DNA of 64,000 bases, taken from contig PKRC01000001.1 of assembly GCA_017577715.1 (NCBI GenBank), positions 1-64,000 on the forward strand, in the 5' to 3' direction. Made by a program: the position numbers and the translations under genes. Source of the stretch: Clostridia bacterium (GTDB lineage Bacteria; Bacillota; Clostridia; Caldicoprobacterales; Caldicoprobacteraceae). The notes under the pieces were generated by a model that was not told the DNA's origin, searched no databases, and saw nothing but the letters and a program-made list of their open reading frames with translations. Numbering within the stretch: the first letter of the stretch is position 1; every line of letters begins with the position of its first letter. Shown one piece after another: positions 35,007 through 44,449 of the stretch.

Positions 35007-35393
35007 ATGGAGAAATTGGCTAAGGTGGCTTTGCTGCTGGATATTTACGGCCCACTTTTGACGCCCAGGCAGAGGGATGTGCTTGACCTATATTATAACT
35101 ACGATCTCTCCCTAGGCGAGATTGCTGAGATGCACAACATAAGTAGGCAGGGCGTTCATGACCTGATAAAAAGGGGAGAGCATGCGCTGTATACGCTGGA
35201 TGAGAAGTTGGGCTATTACAAGCGCTGGGCCGCCTTTGAGGATAAAATGGGTCAGGCTATAAAGGAGCTGGAGGACATATGCCAGCTGCCCGACGAGAAC
35301 TTTATACAGTCGCCTGGCCAGGTAAAAGACAGGCTTATGAGTGTAAAGCAGAGGTTGATAGAACTGGGTGATACATGGTTCAGGAGGTTGTAG
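35007..35393 (+). CDS. ylxM: YlxM, helix-turn-helix protein of the SRP operon
   Basis: 128 residues with a sigma-70 region 4-like helix-turn-helix (LTPRQRDVLDLYY then LSLGEIAEMHNISRQGVHDLIKRGE, residues 18-54). It is the conserved partner gene just upstream of ffh; it is reported to modulate SRP activity in some species. An unusual palindrome lies between its promoter and start codon. The stop is 1 bp before the ffh ATG. Confidence 0.93.
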   Translation: MEKLAKVALLLDIYGPLLTPRQRDVLDLYYNYDLSLGEIAEMHNISRQGVHDLIKRGEHALYTLDEKLGYYKRWAAFEDKMGQAIKELEDICQLPDENFIQSPGQVKDRLMSVKQRLIELGDTWFRRL

Positions 35394-35394
35394 G

Positions 35395-36732
35395 ATGGCG
35401 TTTGAAGGGCTTACGGGGAAGCTGCAGGCAGCCCTGAAGAAGCTGACGGGCAAGGGCAAGCTCAGCGAAAAAGACGTTAAAGAGGCCATGCGGGATGTTA
35501 GGCTGGCGCTTCTAGAGGCTGACGTAAATTTCGTAGTGGTGAAAGACCTGATAAATAGAATCACCCAAAGGGCCGTTGGCCAGGAGATCATGGAGAGCTT
35601 AACTCCTGGGCAGCAGGTCATAAAGATAGTCAATGAAGAGCTGACTGCCCTGATGGGCGGCACGCAGAGCAAGATCAACATGGCACCCAATCCACCTACG
35701 GTGATAATGATGGTGGGGCTGCAGGGTTCTGGAAAGACAACGACGTCCGCCAAGCTGGCCGGGTATTTGAAAAAACAGGGGAAAAGTCCCCTGTTGGTGG
35801 CCTGCGATATATACCGACCTGCAGCCATCAAGCAATTACAGGTAGTGGGCGAAAAAGTGGGGGTACCGGTATTCGAACGCGGGCAGGTTGACCCCGTTGA
35901 AATTGCCAGGGAAGCGGTGGAGTTTGCCAAAAAGCAGCAGCGAGATGTGGTCATAATAGACACCGCTGGAAGGCTTCACATAAACGAGGAGCTCATGGAG
36001 GAGCTTTCTAGGATCAAAGCCCAAGTAAAGCCCCATGAGATACTCCTTGTGGTGGATGCTATGACGGGCCAGGATGCCGTGAACGTAGCCAAGAGCTTTG
36101 ATGAACGGCTGGGTCTGGATGGGGTCATACTTACCAAGCTGGATGGGGATACCCGCGGCGGTGCTGCCTTATCCATAAAGGCCGTTACAGGCAAGCCCAT
36201 CAAATTTGTTGGGATGGGTGAAAAGTTGGATGACCTGGAGCCTTTCCATCCTAACCGGATGGCATCACGAATCCTGGGTATGGGGGATATACTCACATTG
36301 ATAGAAAAGGCCCAGGCTTCCATCGACGAGAAAAAGGCTCAGGAGCTGGAAAAGAAGCTCAGGGAGCAGCAGTTCACCTTAGAGGACTTCTTGGATCAGC
36401 TGCAGCAGCTTAAAAAGATAGGATCCATTAACGATATAGTGAGCATGCTGCCCGGCGTTGATGTGCAGAAGCTGTCAGCATCGGGCGCCCTTAACGAGAA
36501 GGAGCTTATTAAGGCTGAAGCCATAATACAGTCCATGACCCCTGAAGAGAGGCGTAATCCGTCCATCATCAATGCCAGCCGTAAGAGGCGCATTGCCATG
36601 GGCAGCGGTACCACCATACAGGATGTCAATAGGTTGCTAAAATCGTTTGAACAGTTCAGGCACATGATGAAGCAGATGTCCAACATAGAAAAGGCGATGA
36701 AGCGGGGAAGATTTAAATTTCCTTTCCTGTGA
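35395..36732 (+). CDS. ffh: Signal recognition particle protein Ffh
   Basis: Start ATG 35395 (GGAGG 7 bp upstream). The 445-residue protein has the N domain, the GTPase domain with GLQGSGKTTTSAKLA (near 107), DIYRPAAIKQL, DTAGRLH and TKLDGDTRGGAAL, and a methionine-rich M domain (from about 320) with SGTT and the C-terminal MMKQMS helix that binds SRP RNA and signal peptides. Confidence 0.98.
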   Translation: MAFEGLTGKLQAALKKLTGKGKLSEKDVKEAMRDVRLALLEADVNFVVVKDLINRITQRAVGQEIMESLTPGQQVIKIVNEELTALMGGTQSKINMAPNPPTVIMMVGLQGSGKTTTSAKLAGYLKKQGKSPLLVACDIYRPAAIKQLQVVGEKVGVPVFERGQVDPVEIAREAVEFAKKQQRDVVIIDTAGRLHINEELMEELSRIKAQVKPHEILLVVDAMTGQDAVNVAKSFDERLGLDGVILTKLDGDTRGGAALSIKAVTGKPIKFVGMGEKLDDLEPFHPNRMASRILGMGDILTLIEKAQASIDEKKAQELEKKLREQQFTLEDFLDQLQQLKKIGSINDIVSMLPGVDVQKLSASGALNEKELIKAEAIIQSMTPEERRNPSIINASRKRRIAMGSGTTIQDVNRLLKSFEQFRHMMKQMSNIEKAMKRGRFKFPFL

Positions 36733-36848
36733 TGCGTTTTCCCATTTTATTGGGGTTGTTGGGGTCTTTGGAAAGCAACTGGCTATCCGCCGTATGAGCG
36801 GACGGCCGGTAGCGATATATAAAAGCTGCAAGGAACGGAGGTGAGATT

Positions 36849-37091
36849 GTGGCAGTAAAGATAAGGCTTAAGAGAATGGGTGCCAAGAAAACGCCCCATT
36901 ATAGAGTGGTAGTGGCCGATTCGAGGTCTCCGCGCGACGGTAGATTTATAGAGGAGATCGGGTATTATAACCCGCTCACCGACCCGGCAGAGGTCAAGAT
37001 TGATATAGAAAAAGCGAAAGACTGGTTGAAGAAGGGTGCTCAGCCCACTGATACGGTAAGGGCGCTTCTGAAAAAGTGTGGAGTATTGTAA
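36849..37091 (+). CDS. rpsP: Ribosomal protein S16
   Basis: 80 residues from GTG 36849 with GGAGGTGAG upstream. It begins AVKIRLKRMGAKKTPHYRVVV and has the S16 pattern RDGRFIEEIGYYNP. A short hairpin (TCCGC/GCGGA at about 36786-36802) lies in the leader. Confidence 0.97.
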   Translation: MAVKIRLKRMGAKKTPHYRVVVADSRSPRDGRFIEEIGYYNPLTDPAEVKIDIEKAKDWLKKGAQPTDTVRALLKKCGVL

Positions 37092-37174
37092 TATTGAGTA
37101 GTTAAACAAAGCTAGGTCACCAATTTAGTTGCATTTAACAATACAATACAATACTTTATGGAGGTGCTTGTAAG

Positions 37175-37402
37175 ATGGGAGAGCTGGTAAAGTTCATTGC
37201 CCAATCTCTTGTAGATAATCCCGATCAGGTGAGCGTAAATGAAGTGCGCGGTGAGCAGTCCATAATCATCGAGCTCAAGGTAGCTCCAGAGGATATGGGT
37301 AAGGTGATTGGCAAGCAGGGGCGCATTGCCAAGGCTATTCGCACCATCGTAAAGGCAGCAGCTGTAAAAGAAGGGAAGAAGGTTATAGTTGAGATCATAT
37401 AA
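37175..37402 (+). CDS. khpA: KH-domain RNA-binding protein KhpA
   Basis: 75 residues forming a single KH domain with the GxxG loop GKVIGKQGRIAKAIR (near 47-61). It partners with KhpB/Jag as an RNA chaperone and sits between rpsP and rimM as in most Firmicutes. GGAGGTG lies 9 bp upstream of ATG. Confidence 0.93.
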   Translation: MGELVKFIAQSLVDNPDQVSVNEVRGEQSIIIELKVAPEDMGKVIGKQGRIAKAIRTIVKAAAVKEGKKVIVEII

Positions 37403-37443
37403 TGGCTTAAAGCATGGTTAAGGGCCAGGAGGTTTTTTGGGTA

Positions 37444-37968
37444 ATGCCTGTGCGTAAGTACCTTTCGGTGGGGTATGTGACAAAGCCTCAGGGCATCAAA
37501 GGCGAGATAAGGGTTAAGCCCCTTACCGACGATATGTACAGGTTTGATGACCTGGATGAGGTATTTTTAAAACGGCAGGACAGGTACGTCCCCGTCAAAA
37601 TCCAGAGAAGGAGATATGCAAAGGATTTTGTTATCCTAAAACTGGAAGGTTTTGAGGACAGAAACCAGGCTGAAACCCTTCGCGGTGAATATCTGTGGAT
37701 TTCGAGGGAACAGGCGCGGCCCCTGCCAAAGGACACCTATTTTATCGCTGACATCGTGGGCTGCCGCGTTGAGACTTGCGCTGGGCGCTTTCTGGGATAT
37801 GTCACCGGCGTATTGCATACCGGCAGCAACGATGTTTACGTGGTGAAGGACAAGGAAGAGGTGCTTATACCTGCTCTCAAAAAGGTTGTGGTGGATGTTG
37901 ATGTTGAAAACAGCAAAATAGTGGTCAACCACGAAGAGCTGGAGGGGCTGTTGCCGGATGAGGATTGA
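37444..37968 (+). CDS. rimM: 16S rRNA processing protein RimM
   Basis: Start taken at ATG 37444, 11 bp after AGGAGG; an earlier ATG at 37414 has no ribosome site. The 174-residue protein starts VGYVTKPQGIKGEIRVKPLTDD, and has the second domain (DIVGCRVETC..GRFLGYVTGVLHTGSNDVYVV) of the PRC-barrel type. It binds S19 during 30S maturation. It overlaps trmD by 11 bp. Confidence 0.95.
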   Translation: MPVRKYLSVGYVTKPQGIKGEIRVKPLTDDMYRFDDLDEVFLKRQDRYVPVKIQRRRYAKDFVILKLEGFEDRNQAETLRGEYLWISREQARPLPKDTYFIADIVGCRVETCAGRFLGYVTGVLHTGSNDVYVVKDKEEVLIPALKKVVVDVDVENSKIVVNHEELEGLLPDED

Positions 37969-38707
37969 CGTCCTCACCCTCTTTCCAGAGATGTTTGCCC
38001 CCCTGCTGTCCACCAGCATCATAGGGAGGGCAATTGCGAAGGGCCTGCTGGAGATAAAGTTGTACAACATAAGGGACTTTGCTAAGAATAAGCACAAGCG
38101 GGTGGACGATTACCCGTATGGCGGAGGCCAGGGGATGATACTTGCTCCTCAGCCCTTGTTTGATGCTCTGTACCATGTGCTGGGGGCTTATGAGAGCGAG
38201 AAGCCCAAGGTGATACTCATGTCCCCACAGGGGAAGGTACTGGATCAGGACCTGGCAAGGCAGCTGTCAAAGGAGCATGGCTTGGTAATTATCTGCGGCC
38301 ATTATGAAGGTGTAGATCAGAGGGTCATTGATAGATTTGTCGATATGGAGATCTCCATTGGGGATTACGTTCTTACCGGCGGGGAACTCCCCGCCATGGT
38401 ACTGATAGACTGCGTGGGGCGATTGATACCCGGCGTGCTGGGCAACCCGGAATCCACCCAGGATGAGTCTTTTTCCCGGGGGTTGCTGGAATATCCACAG
38501 TATACCAGGCCTTACGAATATGAGGGCTATACAGTGCCGGATGTTCTGCTGTCGGGTAACCACCAGGAGATACAGCGCTGGAGGCTTAAAGAAAGCCTTA
38601 GGAACACGTTGCAAAAAAGGCCTGACCTCCTGGAGAAGGCGGAATTATCGCCTTATGAAATGGAACTTCTGGAAGAGATAAAGAATGAGATGCGGCATAC
38701 GGAATGA
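37958..38707 (+). CDS. trmD: tRNA (guanine37-N1)-methyltransferase TrmD
   Basis: 249 residues of SPOUT class: MRIDVLTLFPEMF start, YPYGGGQGMIL, GHYEGVDQRVID, and the knot GDYVLTGGELPAM binding SAM. It methylates G37 to prevent frameshifting. Translation is coupled to rimM by overlap. Confidence 0.97.
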   Translation: MRIDVLTLFPEMFAPLLSTSIIGRAIAKGLLEIKLYNIRDFAKNKHKRVDDYPYGGGQGMILAPQPLFDALYHVLGAYESEKPKVILMSPQGKVLDQDLARQLSKEHGLVIICGHYEGVDQRVIDRFVDMEISIGDYVLTGGELPAMVLIDCVGRLIPGVLGNPESTQDESFSRGLLEYPQYTRPYEYEGYTVPDVLLSGNHQEIQRWRLKESLRNTLQKRPDLLEKAELSPYEMELLEEIKNEMRHTE

Positions 38708-38864
38708 GTATGCTGATAAAATTTTGAGGCGCTTTTAGCGATTTTATGCTGTGAAAATGGCTGTTAATGAAATCCACGGTTTTGTATTACGTGGTAATAT
38801 GCCAATAGAGGTTTTGCAGGATTCTGTGCGATGAAGTAACGCGCGAAAGGAGGTTGAAGTTGAG
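38708..38864 (+). promoter_or_regulatory. Structured rplS leader, possible L19-type ribosomal leader
   Basis: The 157-bp gap before rplS holds several hairpins: ATAAAAT/ATTTTAT with an inner CGC/GCG (38715-38746) and CCACG/CGTGG around GTTTTGTATTA (38776-38796), then a conserved-looking stretch ending GAAAGGAGG. In Firmicutes a leader of similar position regulates rplS. I could not confirm the consensus by alignment. Confidence 0.4.
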
Positions 38865-39209
38865 ATGGACATCATTAAAGCCATAGAGAGCGAGCAACTG
38901 AGGAAGGACCTTCCTGACTTTAACGTGGGCGATACCGTTAGGGTATATGTCAAGGTTGTAGAAGGCAACCGCCAGAGGCTTCAGGCATTTGAAGGCGTTG
39001 TCATACAGAAGAAGAATGGTGGCATAAGGGAGACCTTTACCGTGAGGAGGGTTTCCTACGGCGTTGGCGTTGAGAGAACGTTCCCGCTGCACTCTCCCAT
39101 GATCGACCACATTGAGGTCATCAGAAAGGGTAAGGTGCGCAGGGCTAAGCTGTTCTACCTGAGGAAGAAGGTCGGTAAGGCCGCCAAGATCAAGGAAAAG
39201 GGCTTCTAA
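38865..39209 (+). CDS. rplS: Ribosomal protein L19
   Basis: 114 residues: FNVGDTVRVYVKVVEGNRQRL, GVGVERTFPLHSP and the basic tail VRRAKLFYLRKKVGKAAKIK are standard L19 landmarks. AAAGGAGG precedes the start. It is the last gene of the rpsP-khpA-rimM-trmD-rplS block and is followed by a strong terminator. Confidence 0.98.
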   Translation: MDIIKAIESEQLRKDLPDFNVGDTVRVYVKVVEGNRQRLQAFEGVVIQKKNGGIRETFTVRRVSYGVGVERTFPLHSPMIDHIEVIRKGKVRRAKLFYLRKKVGKAAKIKEKGF

Positions 39210-39229
39210 ACAAGGTTTCTTAAATTAGA

Positions 39230-39268
39230 CAAATATGGGACTGCGTTAAGTCCCATATTTGTTTTTAT
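39230..39268 (+). terminator. Terminator after rplS
   Basis: CAAATATGGGACT pairs with AGTCCCATATTTG (13 bp) around GCGTTA, followed by TTTTTAT. Confidence 0.93.
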
Positions 39269-39399
39269 AAGGAAATAAAATTCAATTGTTTCAAGAAGTG
39301 TTTCAAGAAGGCGTAACGGTAGATACTACTGTTGATTCACAAAGACATTATTTATGTAATATCAAATAGAATGGCTTTTAGAATGGCTTTCTGAAAAGC

Positions 39400-40108
39400 T
39401 TAAATAGCATTCCAGAAAAACGTGAATATCGCAATACAGCCCCATGCATTTTTGGTATAATCCTTTATGACCAGCATACCGTAGATGATGATAAATACAG
39501 CTAGCCCTTCCATCAAACCATAGATGCTAACGCCGGTCATGACGTGAAGGAGTAAACATGCAATACCGCAAGATATCGCTCCCCAGTTTAACCATATGTT
39601 TTTAGGAGGATAAATCATATTTATTTTATGGCTGATTATTACGTAATTGAATCCTTCGAAGAAACCCCATACTATTGTAATAATGCTCATCCCAACCATG
39701 TTATATTGGGAACCCTACCTCAAGCCATTCTTTGGTTATAATCACCCTTTTAAACGGTAAATAACCCGTAAACGAATCCGTTGCCCAGATAAGGATAATG
39801 TAGGGGATAAAGGTTAATGTTGTTAATGCGATGGTTTTAAACAGATTCGTTTTAGTAAGTCCAAATCTGATAAAACTTTCTTTTCTATATAGCGCAACAA
39901 CAGTGATCCCCAGGCCAGCTATTCCCCATTCGAAAAGAGCGGCAATAGAAATGCGCAAAAGTAAGGGAAAATTTTTGTTCATGATAAAAGATATAATTTG
40001 AGATTTAAACAACATATAAACAACCATTACTGTTAAAGTAATAGAAATGATTACATTCAGATCTGTATTTGCCCTTTTTTGTTCAATTGATAATTTAGAT
40101 TTATTCAC
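39400..40108 (-). pseudogene. Multispanning membrane protein gene split by a one-base frameshift
   Basis: Two adjacent minus-strand frames, 40108-39701 (135 codons) and 39699-39400 (99 codons), appear to be one gene. The first ends EWLEVGF then stops; dropping one C from the CCC run near 39712 joins it to QYNMVGMSIITIVWGFFEG. The product would have about 235 residues with six or more hydrophobic helices. The segment IVWGFFEGFNYV is loosely like the CPBP (CAAX protease-related) family, but the EExxxR motif is absent. AGGAGGATA precedes the start. Confidence 0.6.
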
Positions 40109-40373
40109 ATTATCCTCCTAATACAATATAATATTAAACGACCCACAGCTTTTTCCTTTAATGTTAAATATATTCCTAATTATATCATGTTCTATATATA
40201 TTACAATATTTTTAAACCTTTTTCTTTATTTTTTTCATATCTGGCTTTTTAGGCATTATTTAAACAGGCTTTGACCTCGATTGTGTCAATATGGTAAAAT
40301 ATTGGTAAATACAGTGTTGTGTGCAAAATGGCGTTTTGAGCATTAACCAGAGGAAAGGCAGAGGGGGATTTCC

Positions 40374-41906
40374 TTGCTTGCCAAGGTGAAGAGCGCAGGC
40401 CTATTTGGTATAGATGGCTATGTCATCGAAGTAGAGGTGGACATATCCAGTGGGCTTCCATCATTTGACATTGTGGGATTGCCCGACGCCGCTGTAAAAG
40501 AGTCCAAAGAGCGCGTCAGGGCGGCAATAAAAAACAGCGGTCTTGAATTTCCCTTAAAGCGCATTACCGTAAACCTGGCTCCCGCCGACACCAAAAAGGA
40601 AGGGCCTGCCTACGATTTGGCCATTGCCGTGGCCATACTGCTGGCAACGGGGCAGATCCCCCATCATCCACTTATACACAGCGTCTTTCTGGGAGAGCTT
40701 TCCCTTGATGGAAGTATACGGCCCGTTCATGGCGTGCTTCCCGCACTTTTATCGGTAAAGGACCAAATTCGCAGCGTTGTTGTGCCCCTTCATAACGCTC
40801 CCGAGGCAAGCCATGTAGAGGGAATTGACGTCTATGCCGTCAGCTCATTAAATGAACTCATATCGGCATTTAAAGGCGAAACTGCCATAACGCCTTATAA
40901 AAGGTTCCACGGGTTTGATGGCCATGCGGATAACGAATCGTTGGAAGACTTTGCAGATGTTAAGGGACAGGAAGGTGCAAAACGTGCGCTGGAGATTGCC
41001 GCAGCAGGGGGGCACAATGTAATAATGATTGGCCCACCCGGCTCTGGTAAAACCATGCTGGCGCGCAGAATGCCCTCCATCCTGCCGGAGCTCACTTATC
41101 AGGAGGCTCTGGAAATCACTAAGATATACAGCGCTGCCGGACTGCTTGATACATCCGAAGGTATTATAAAAGTGCGGCCTTTCAGAGCGCCCCACCACAC
41201 CATCTCGGCCGTTGCCTTGATAGGAGGCGGCAAGCTCCCCAAACCAGGAGAAATCAGCTTAGCCCACCACGGCGTGCTGTTTCTGGATGAGCTTCCGGAG
41301 TTCAAAAGGGACGTGCTTGAGGCACTGCGGCAGCCGCTGGAAGACGGAAAGGTGACCATATCGCGGGCCAACGGCACAGCCGTATTCCCGGCTTCCTTTA
41401 CCCTTATAGGATCGGCCAATCCATGTCCGTGTGGGTTTTTCGGAGATAGCTCAAAGGAATGCACCTGTACTCCTATGCAAATAAACAGGTACTTGAGCAG
41501 AATATCTGGTCCTCTCATGGATAGATTTGACATTCAGATTGAGGTGCCGCCCATTTCATTTGACGAGCTGACTGGTCAGAGGAGGGGCGAAACGTCTAAG
41601 GAGATAAGGAAGAGGGTAAACAAGGCGCGGCAAATCCAGCTTGAACGGTACAAAAACGAGGGTATATTCTACAATGCGCAGCTGAACTCCAGGCTAATTG
41701 GAAAATACTGCGCTTTGAACAGCGCCCAAAGGAAGATGCTGCGCCAGGCTTTCGTGTCGCTTAATTTAAGTGCCCGGGCATATGACAGGATATTAAAAGT
41801 TGCCCGGACCATAGCCGACCTGGAAGGATGCCAGAATATAGAGGACCACCACCTGGCTGAGGCCATACAATACAGGAAATTGGATCGCAGGCTTTGGATG
41901 CAATGA
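40374..41906 (+). CDS. comM: ComM/YifB-type AAA+ ATPase (Mg-chelatase-like)
   Basis: 510 residues from TTG 40374 (GAGGGGGAT upstream). N-terminal Lon-protease-like domain (GLPSFDIVGLPDAAVKESKERV), then the AAA+ core with Walker A GPPGSGKTMLARR (near 221), sensor and arginine-finger regions, LFLDELPEF Walker B, and a cysteine cluster PCPCGFFGDSSKECTC (near 350). In transformable bacteria ComM is a branch-migration helicase for integrating donor DNA. In relatives it sits beside dprA; here dprA is 8 kb away. Confidence 0.93.
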   Translation: MLAKVKSAGLFGIDGYVIEVEVDISSGLPSFDIVGLPDAAVKESKERVRAAIKNSGLEFPLKRITVNLAPADTKKEGPAYDLAIAVAILLATGQIPHHPLIHSVFLGELSLDGSIRPVHGVLPALLSVKDQIRSVVVPLHNAPEASHVEGIDVYAVSSLNELISAFKGETAITPYKRFHGFDGHADNESLEDFADVKGQEGAKRALEIAAAGGHNVIMIGPPGSGKTMLARRMPSILPELTYQEALEITKIYSAAGLLDTSEGIIKVRPFRAPHHTISAVALIGGGKLPKPGEISLAHHGVLFLDELPEFKRDVLEALRQPLEDGKVTISRANGTAVFPASFTLIGSANPCPCGFFGDSSKECTCTPMQINRYLSRISGPLMDRFDIQIEVPPISFDELTGQRRGETSKEIRKRVNKARQIQLERYKNEGIFYNAQLNSRLIGKYCALNSAQRKMLRQAFVSLNLSARAYDRILKVARTIADLEGCQNIEDHHLAEAIQYRKLDRRLWMQ

Positions 41907-41910
41907 AAGC

Positions 41911-42762
41911 TCATGGCGCCTCCAACGTTAAAGCGCCCAGCCGGCCAGAACGGTAATCTCCCAGCAGCTGTCTGGCTCCCCTATCGACATCGGGATTGCC
42001 GCCGCTGCGAATCCATTTCTGGTTTAAGCATATAGCCTCCAGCAGGCTATAGCCGTCCATGCCTTCCATATTCTCAATGCCATACCTTTTTTGGATTGCT
42101 TGAGGATATAGGCCTTTCAACGTCTCGATAAGCTTTACAGCCACTTCTAACATGTCTATTGCCTCATCGCCGATGGAACCTATGTATGCCAGATGTAACA
42201 TGGCTGTTTGATCGTCTGCTCTGGGCCATAAAAGGCCAGGGGTATCAAGAAACTCCACATAAGGATGAACCCTTATCCATTGTTTACCGCGCGTCACGCC
42301 AGGCTTATCGCCCACCTTGGCCTTGGCGCTTTTGGCCAAGCCGTTGATTACGGTGGATTTACCTACATTGGGTATCCCTACCACCATAGCCCGTGTGTTT
42401 TTGTAGATTCCCTTTTGCTGATAGATGAGCTTTCGCCTTTCCTCAGCAAACTCTATTATGCTTTTTCTCAGCTGGTTTACGTCGCTCATGTCCAGACAGT
42501 TTATGGCTTCTACCCATAAACCCTGGCTTCTAAAAAAGCTAGTCCACCGTTGAGTCATGTCAGGATCAGCCAAATCCTTCTTATTGAGAAGTATTAGGCG
42601 CTGTTTGTTTCTGCAAAGGGCTCCGAATTCCGGATTAGTGCTGCTCCTTGGAACGCGGGCATCCCGTACCTCGATGATGAGGTCCACAAGCTTGATGTGC
42701 TCCTGTATGAGCCGTTTGGCTTTGCTCATATGGCCAGGATACCAGTGAATGTGCCGACTCAT
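41911..42762 (-). CDS. rbgA: Ribosome biogenesis GTPase RbgA (YlqF)
   Basis: 283 residues with circularly permuted GTPase motifs: G4 LLNKKDLADP (near 55) comes before G1 GIPNVGKSTVI (near 129) and G3 DTPGLLWP (near 172), followed by the ANTAR-like RNA-binding C-terminal domain. The start MSRHIHWYPGHMSKAKRLI is the family signature. It drives late 50S assembly. It ends 4 bp from the convergent comM end and follows lepB by 12 bp. Confidence 0.97.
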   Translation of the reverse strand: MSRHIHWYPGHMSKAKRLIQEHIKLVDLIIEVRDARVPRSSTNPEFGALCRNKQRLILLNKKDLADPDMTQRWTSFFRSQGLWVEAINCLDMSDVNQLRKSIIEFAEERRKLIYQQKGIYKNTRAMVVGIPNVGKSTVINGLAKSAKAKVGDKPGVTRGKQWIRVHPYVEFLDTPGLLWPRADDQTAMLHLAYIGSIGDEAIDMLEVAVKLIETLKGLYPQAIQKRYGIENMEGMDGYSLLEAICLNQKWIRSGGNPDVDRGARQLLGDYRSGRLGALTLEAP

Positions 42763-42774
42763 GTTGCCTCACCT

Positions 42775-43299
42775 TTATTTGAGTATTGTAACGCTCCACA
42801 AAGGCCATATCCTTATCTTTGCCTTACCTACGACGTTTTCCAGCGGTATAAACCCTACTTGGGAGTTCCTGCTGTCGCGGCTGAAGTTTCGGTTATCCCC
42901 CATTACGAATATGGTGCCTTCAGGTACGACGGTTTCGGGATACTCTCCTAGGGTTGGCTCGGCGATGTATGGCTCTACCAGCGCCTTACCGTTTACGTAC
43001 ACCTTGCCATCCTTTATTTCCACCCTGTCACCTTCAACCCCTATTACCCTTTTTATATAGTTTACGCGGGGATTATCGGGATTTCTAAACACCACTATAT
43101 CTCCATGTTCAGGATGCCTGAACCTATAACCCAGCTTGAGCACAATAAGCCTGTCACCGGATTCCAGGGTGGGATGCATGGATGATCCTTCCACCATTAC
43201 CACGTCAAACACGAACATGCGCAGCAAAAAAGCCAGCAACAAAGCTATGACGATAGACTGAAGCCATTCCACCCATTCGTTATTTTTTACTTCTTCCAT
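42775..43299 (-). CDS. lepB: Signal peptidase I
   Basis: 174 residues from ATG 43299 (TTAGGTGA upstream; GTG 43308 is also in frame). One N-terminal membrane helix (SIVIALLLAFLLRMFVFDVV), nucleophile Ser in EGSSMHPTLESGDR (near 40), general-base Lys in YIKRVIGVEGDRVEI (near 82) and the GDNRNFSRDSR box near 135. It removes signal peptides on the outer face of the membrane. Confidence 0.96.
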   Translation of the reverse strand: MEEVKNNEWVEWLQSIVIALLLAFLLRMFVFDVVMVEGSSMHPTLESGDRLIVLKLGYRFRHPEHGDIVVFRNPDNPRVNYIKRVIGVEGDRVEIKDGKVYVNGKALVEPYIAEPTLGEYPETVVPEGTIFVMGDNRNFSRDSRNSQVGFIPLENVVGKAKIRIWPLWSVTILK

Positions 43300-43734
43300 T
43301 ATATTCACCTAACTTTATACAAAGATTTAACGAAAATTTAAGCCACCCTTTTCTTGGCCGATTATCAACTGGGATAACCAGCCGAAAGGGTAGGAAATAG
43401 CTCAGTACAATATATTACCATTGATTCTGAAATTTTGCATCACCTTTTTTAGACAACCGGGGGAATGCAATTGACAACAGGCCTCTCCAGTTTATTGAAT
43501 TGCACTACCCCTTCTTCTAGCATTTACAATTGTTTTGCAGTATGATACCATAATAATGTAAACGGTGTAAAATGGAAGTTACCAATCAACTGAAATAGCG
43601 GCTCAAAATAAATCATAGTATACCTCCCAAATTTCCAGCAAAGAGCGTGCAATATGCCTTTCTAAAGTTCCATTTTAATTTGTTTTACGCCAATTCGATA
43701 TCAAATTGGTAATACAGGTAAAAGGGTGTTGTCC
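43300..43734. other. Non-coding region with nested inverted repeats
   Basis: No gene is visible over about 430 bp. Inverted pairs include TAAAATGGAA (43568-43577) with TTCCATTTTA (about 43669-43678), TTACCAAT (about 43579) with ATTGGTAA (about 43706), GCAATT with AATTGC around 43470-43505, and CCAATT/AATTGG around 43691-43710. The nested but imperfect arrangement could be the remains of a small non-coding mobile element or a junction of a past inversion. Confidence 0.4.
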
Positions 43735-44214
43735 ATGCCCGATATGCTTGTGAAGCTTTACGCACTGCCCGATAACAGGGATAATATTGAAAAGCTAGAA
43801 AGACAAGGGATATACATAAAAAGGGCGCTTGCCCCCGATAAATTTAGAATAGTGGAATACGTGCGGAGTAGATTTGGGGATGGCTGGGCGGGGGAATGCG
43901 ACGTAGCATTTTCAAGAAACCCCATATCCTGCTTTATAGCGGTGAAGGAGCATAAGGTGGTAGGATTTGCCTGTTATGATGTCACTTCTAAGGGCTTTTT
44001 CGGCCCTATAGGCGTGGATGAGGAAGTAAGGGGCTATGGCATAGGAAAAGCATTGCTTTTAGAGTGCCTCCATTCGTTGAAGAATGAAGGTTATGCCTAT
44101 GCCATCATCGGCGCAGCAGGAGAAGATGTTATTGAATTTTATGAAAAGGTAGCCGGAGCCAAAGTAATAGAGGATTCATCTCCCGGCATATATAGTCGCA
44201 TGATAAAGTATTAG
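43735..44214 (+). CDS. GNAT-family N-acetyltransferase
   Basis: Start ATG 43735 with AAAGGGTG 6 bp upstream. The 159-residue protein ends its core with GFACYDVTSKGFFGPIGVDEEVRGYGIGKALL, where VRGYGIGKA is the acetyl-CoA binding motif (Q/RxxGxG/A), then YAIIGAAGEDVIEFYEKVAG. Its substrate is unknown. It stands alone in the rearranged region. Confidence 0.85.
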   Translation: MPDMLVKLYALPDNRDNIEKLERQGIYIKRALAPDKFRIVEYVRSRFGDGWAGECDVAFSRNPISCFIAVKEHKVVGFACYDVTSKGFFGPIGVDEEVRGYGIGKALLLECLHSLKNEGYAYAIIGAAGEDVIEFYEKVAGAKVIEDSSPGIYSRMIKY

Positions 44215-44449
44215 CGCCATGTCATTAAAAGGGATCATGGCAGGTAAACAATATGGCATGAAAATGAAGTATAAAGGGAAAGCATTTGTGTTTCATACGT
44301 TTTATATTGAAAAGTTGGATTTTTAAGCTTGTCATCAGTGTTTGTGAAAATAAACTGAGACAGGCTTTGATGTTCATGAACTATGAAGAAAAAGCCTTGT
44401 CTGGAGAAATTGTTGTTTGCATTCGATAAGATGGAAGGGAATGAAGGTT

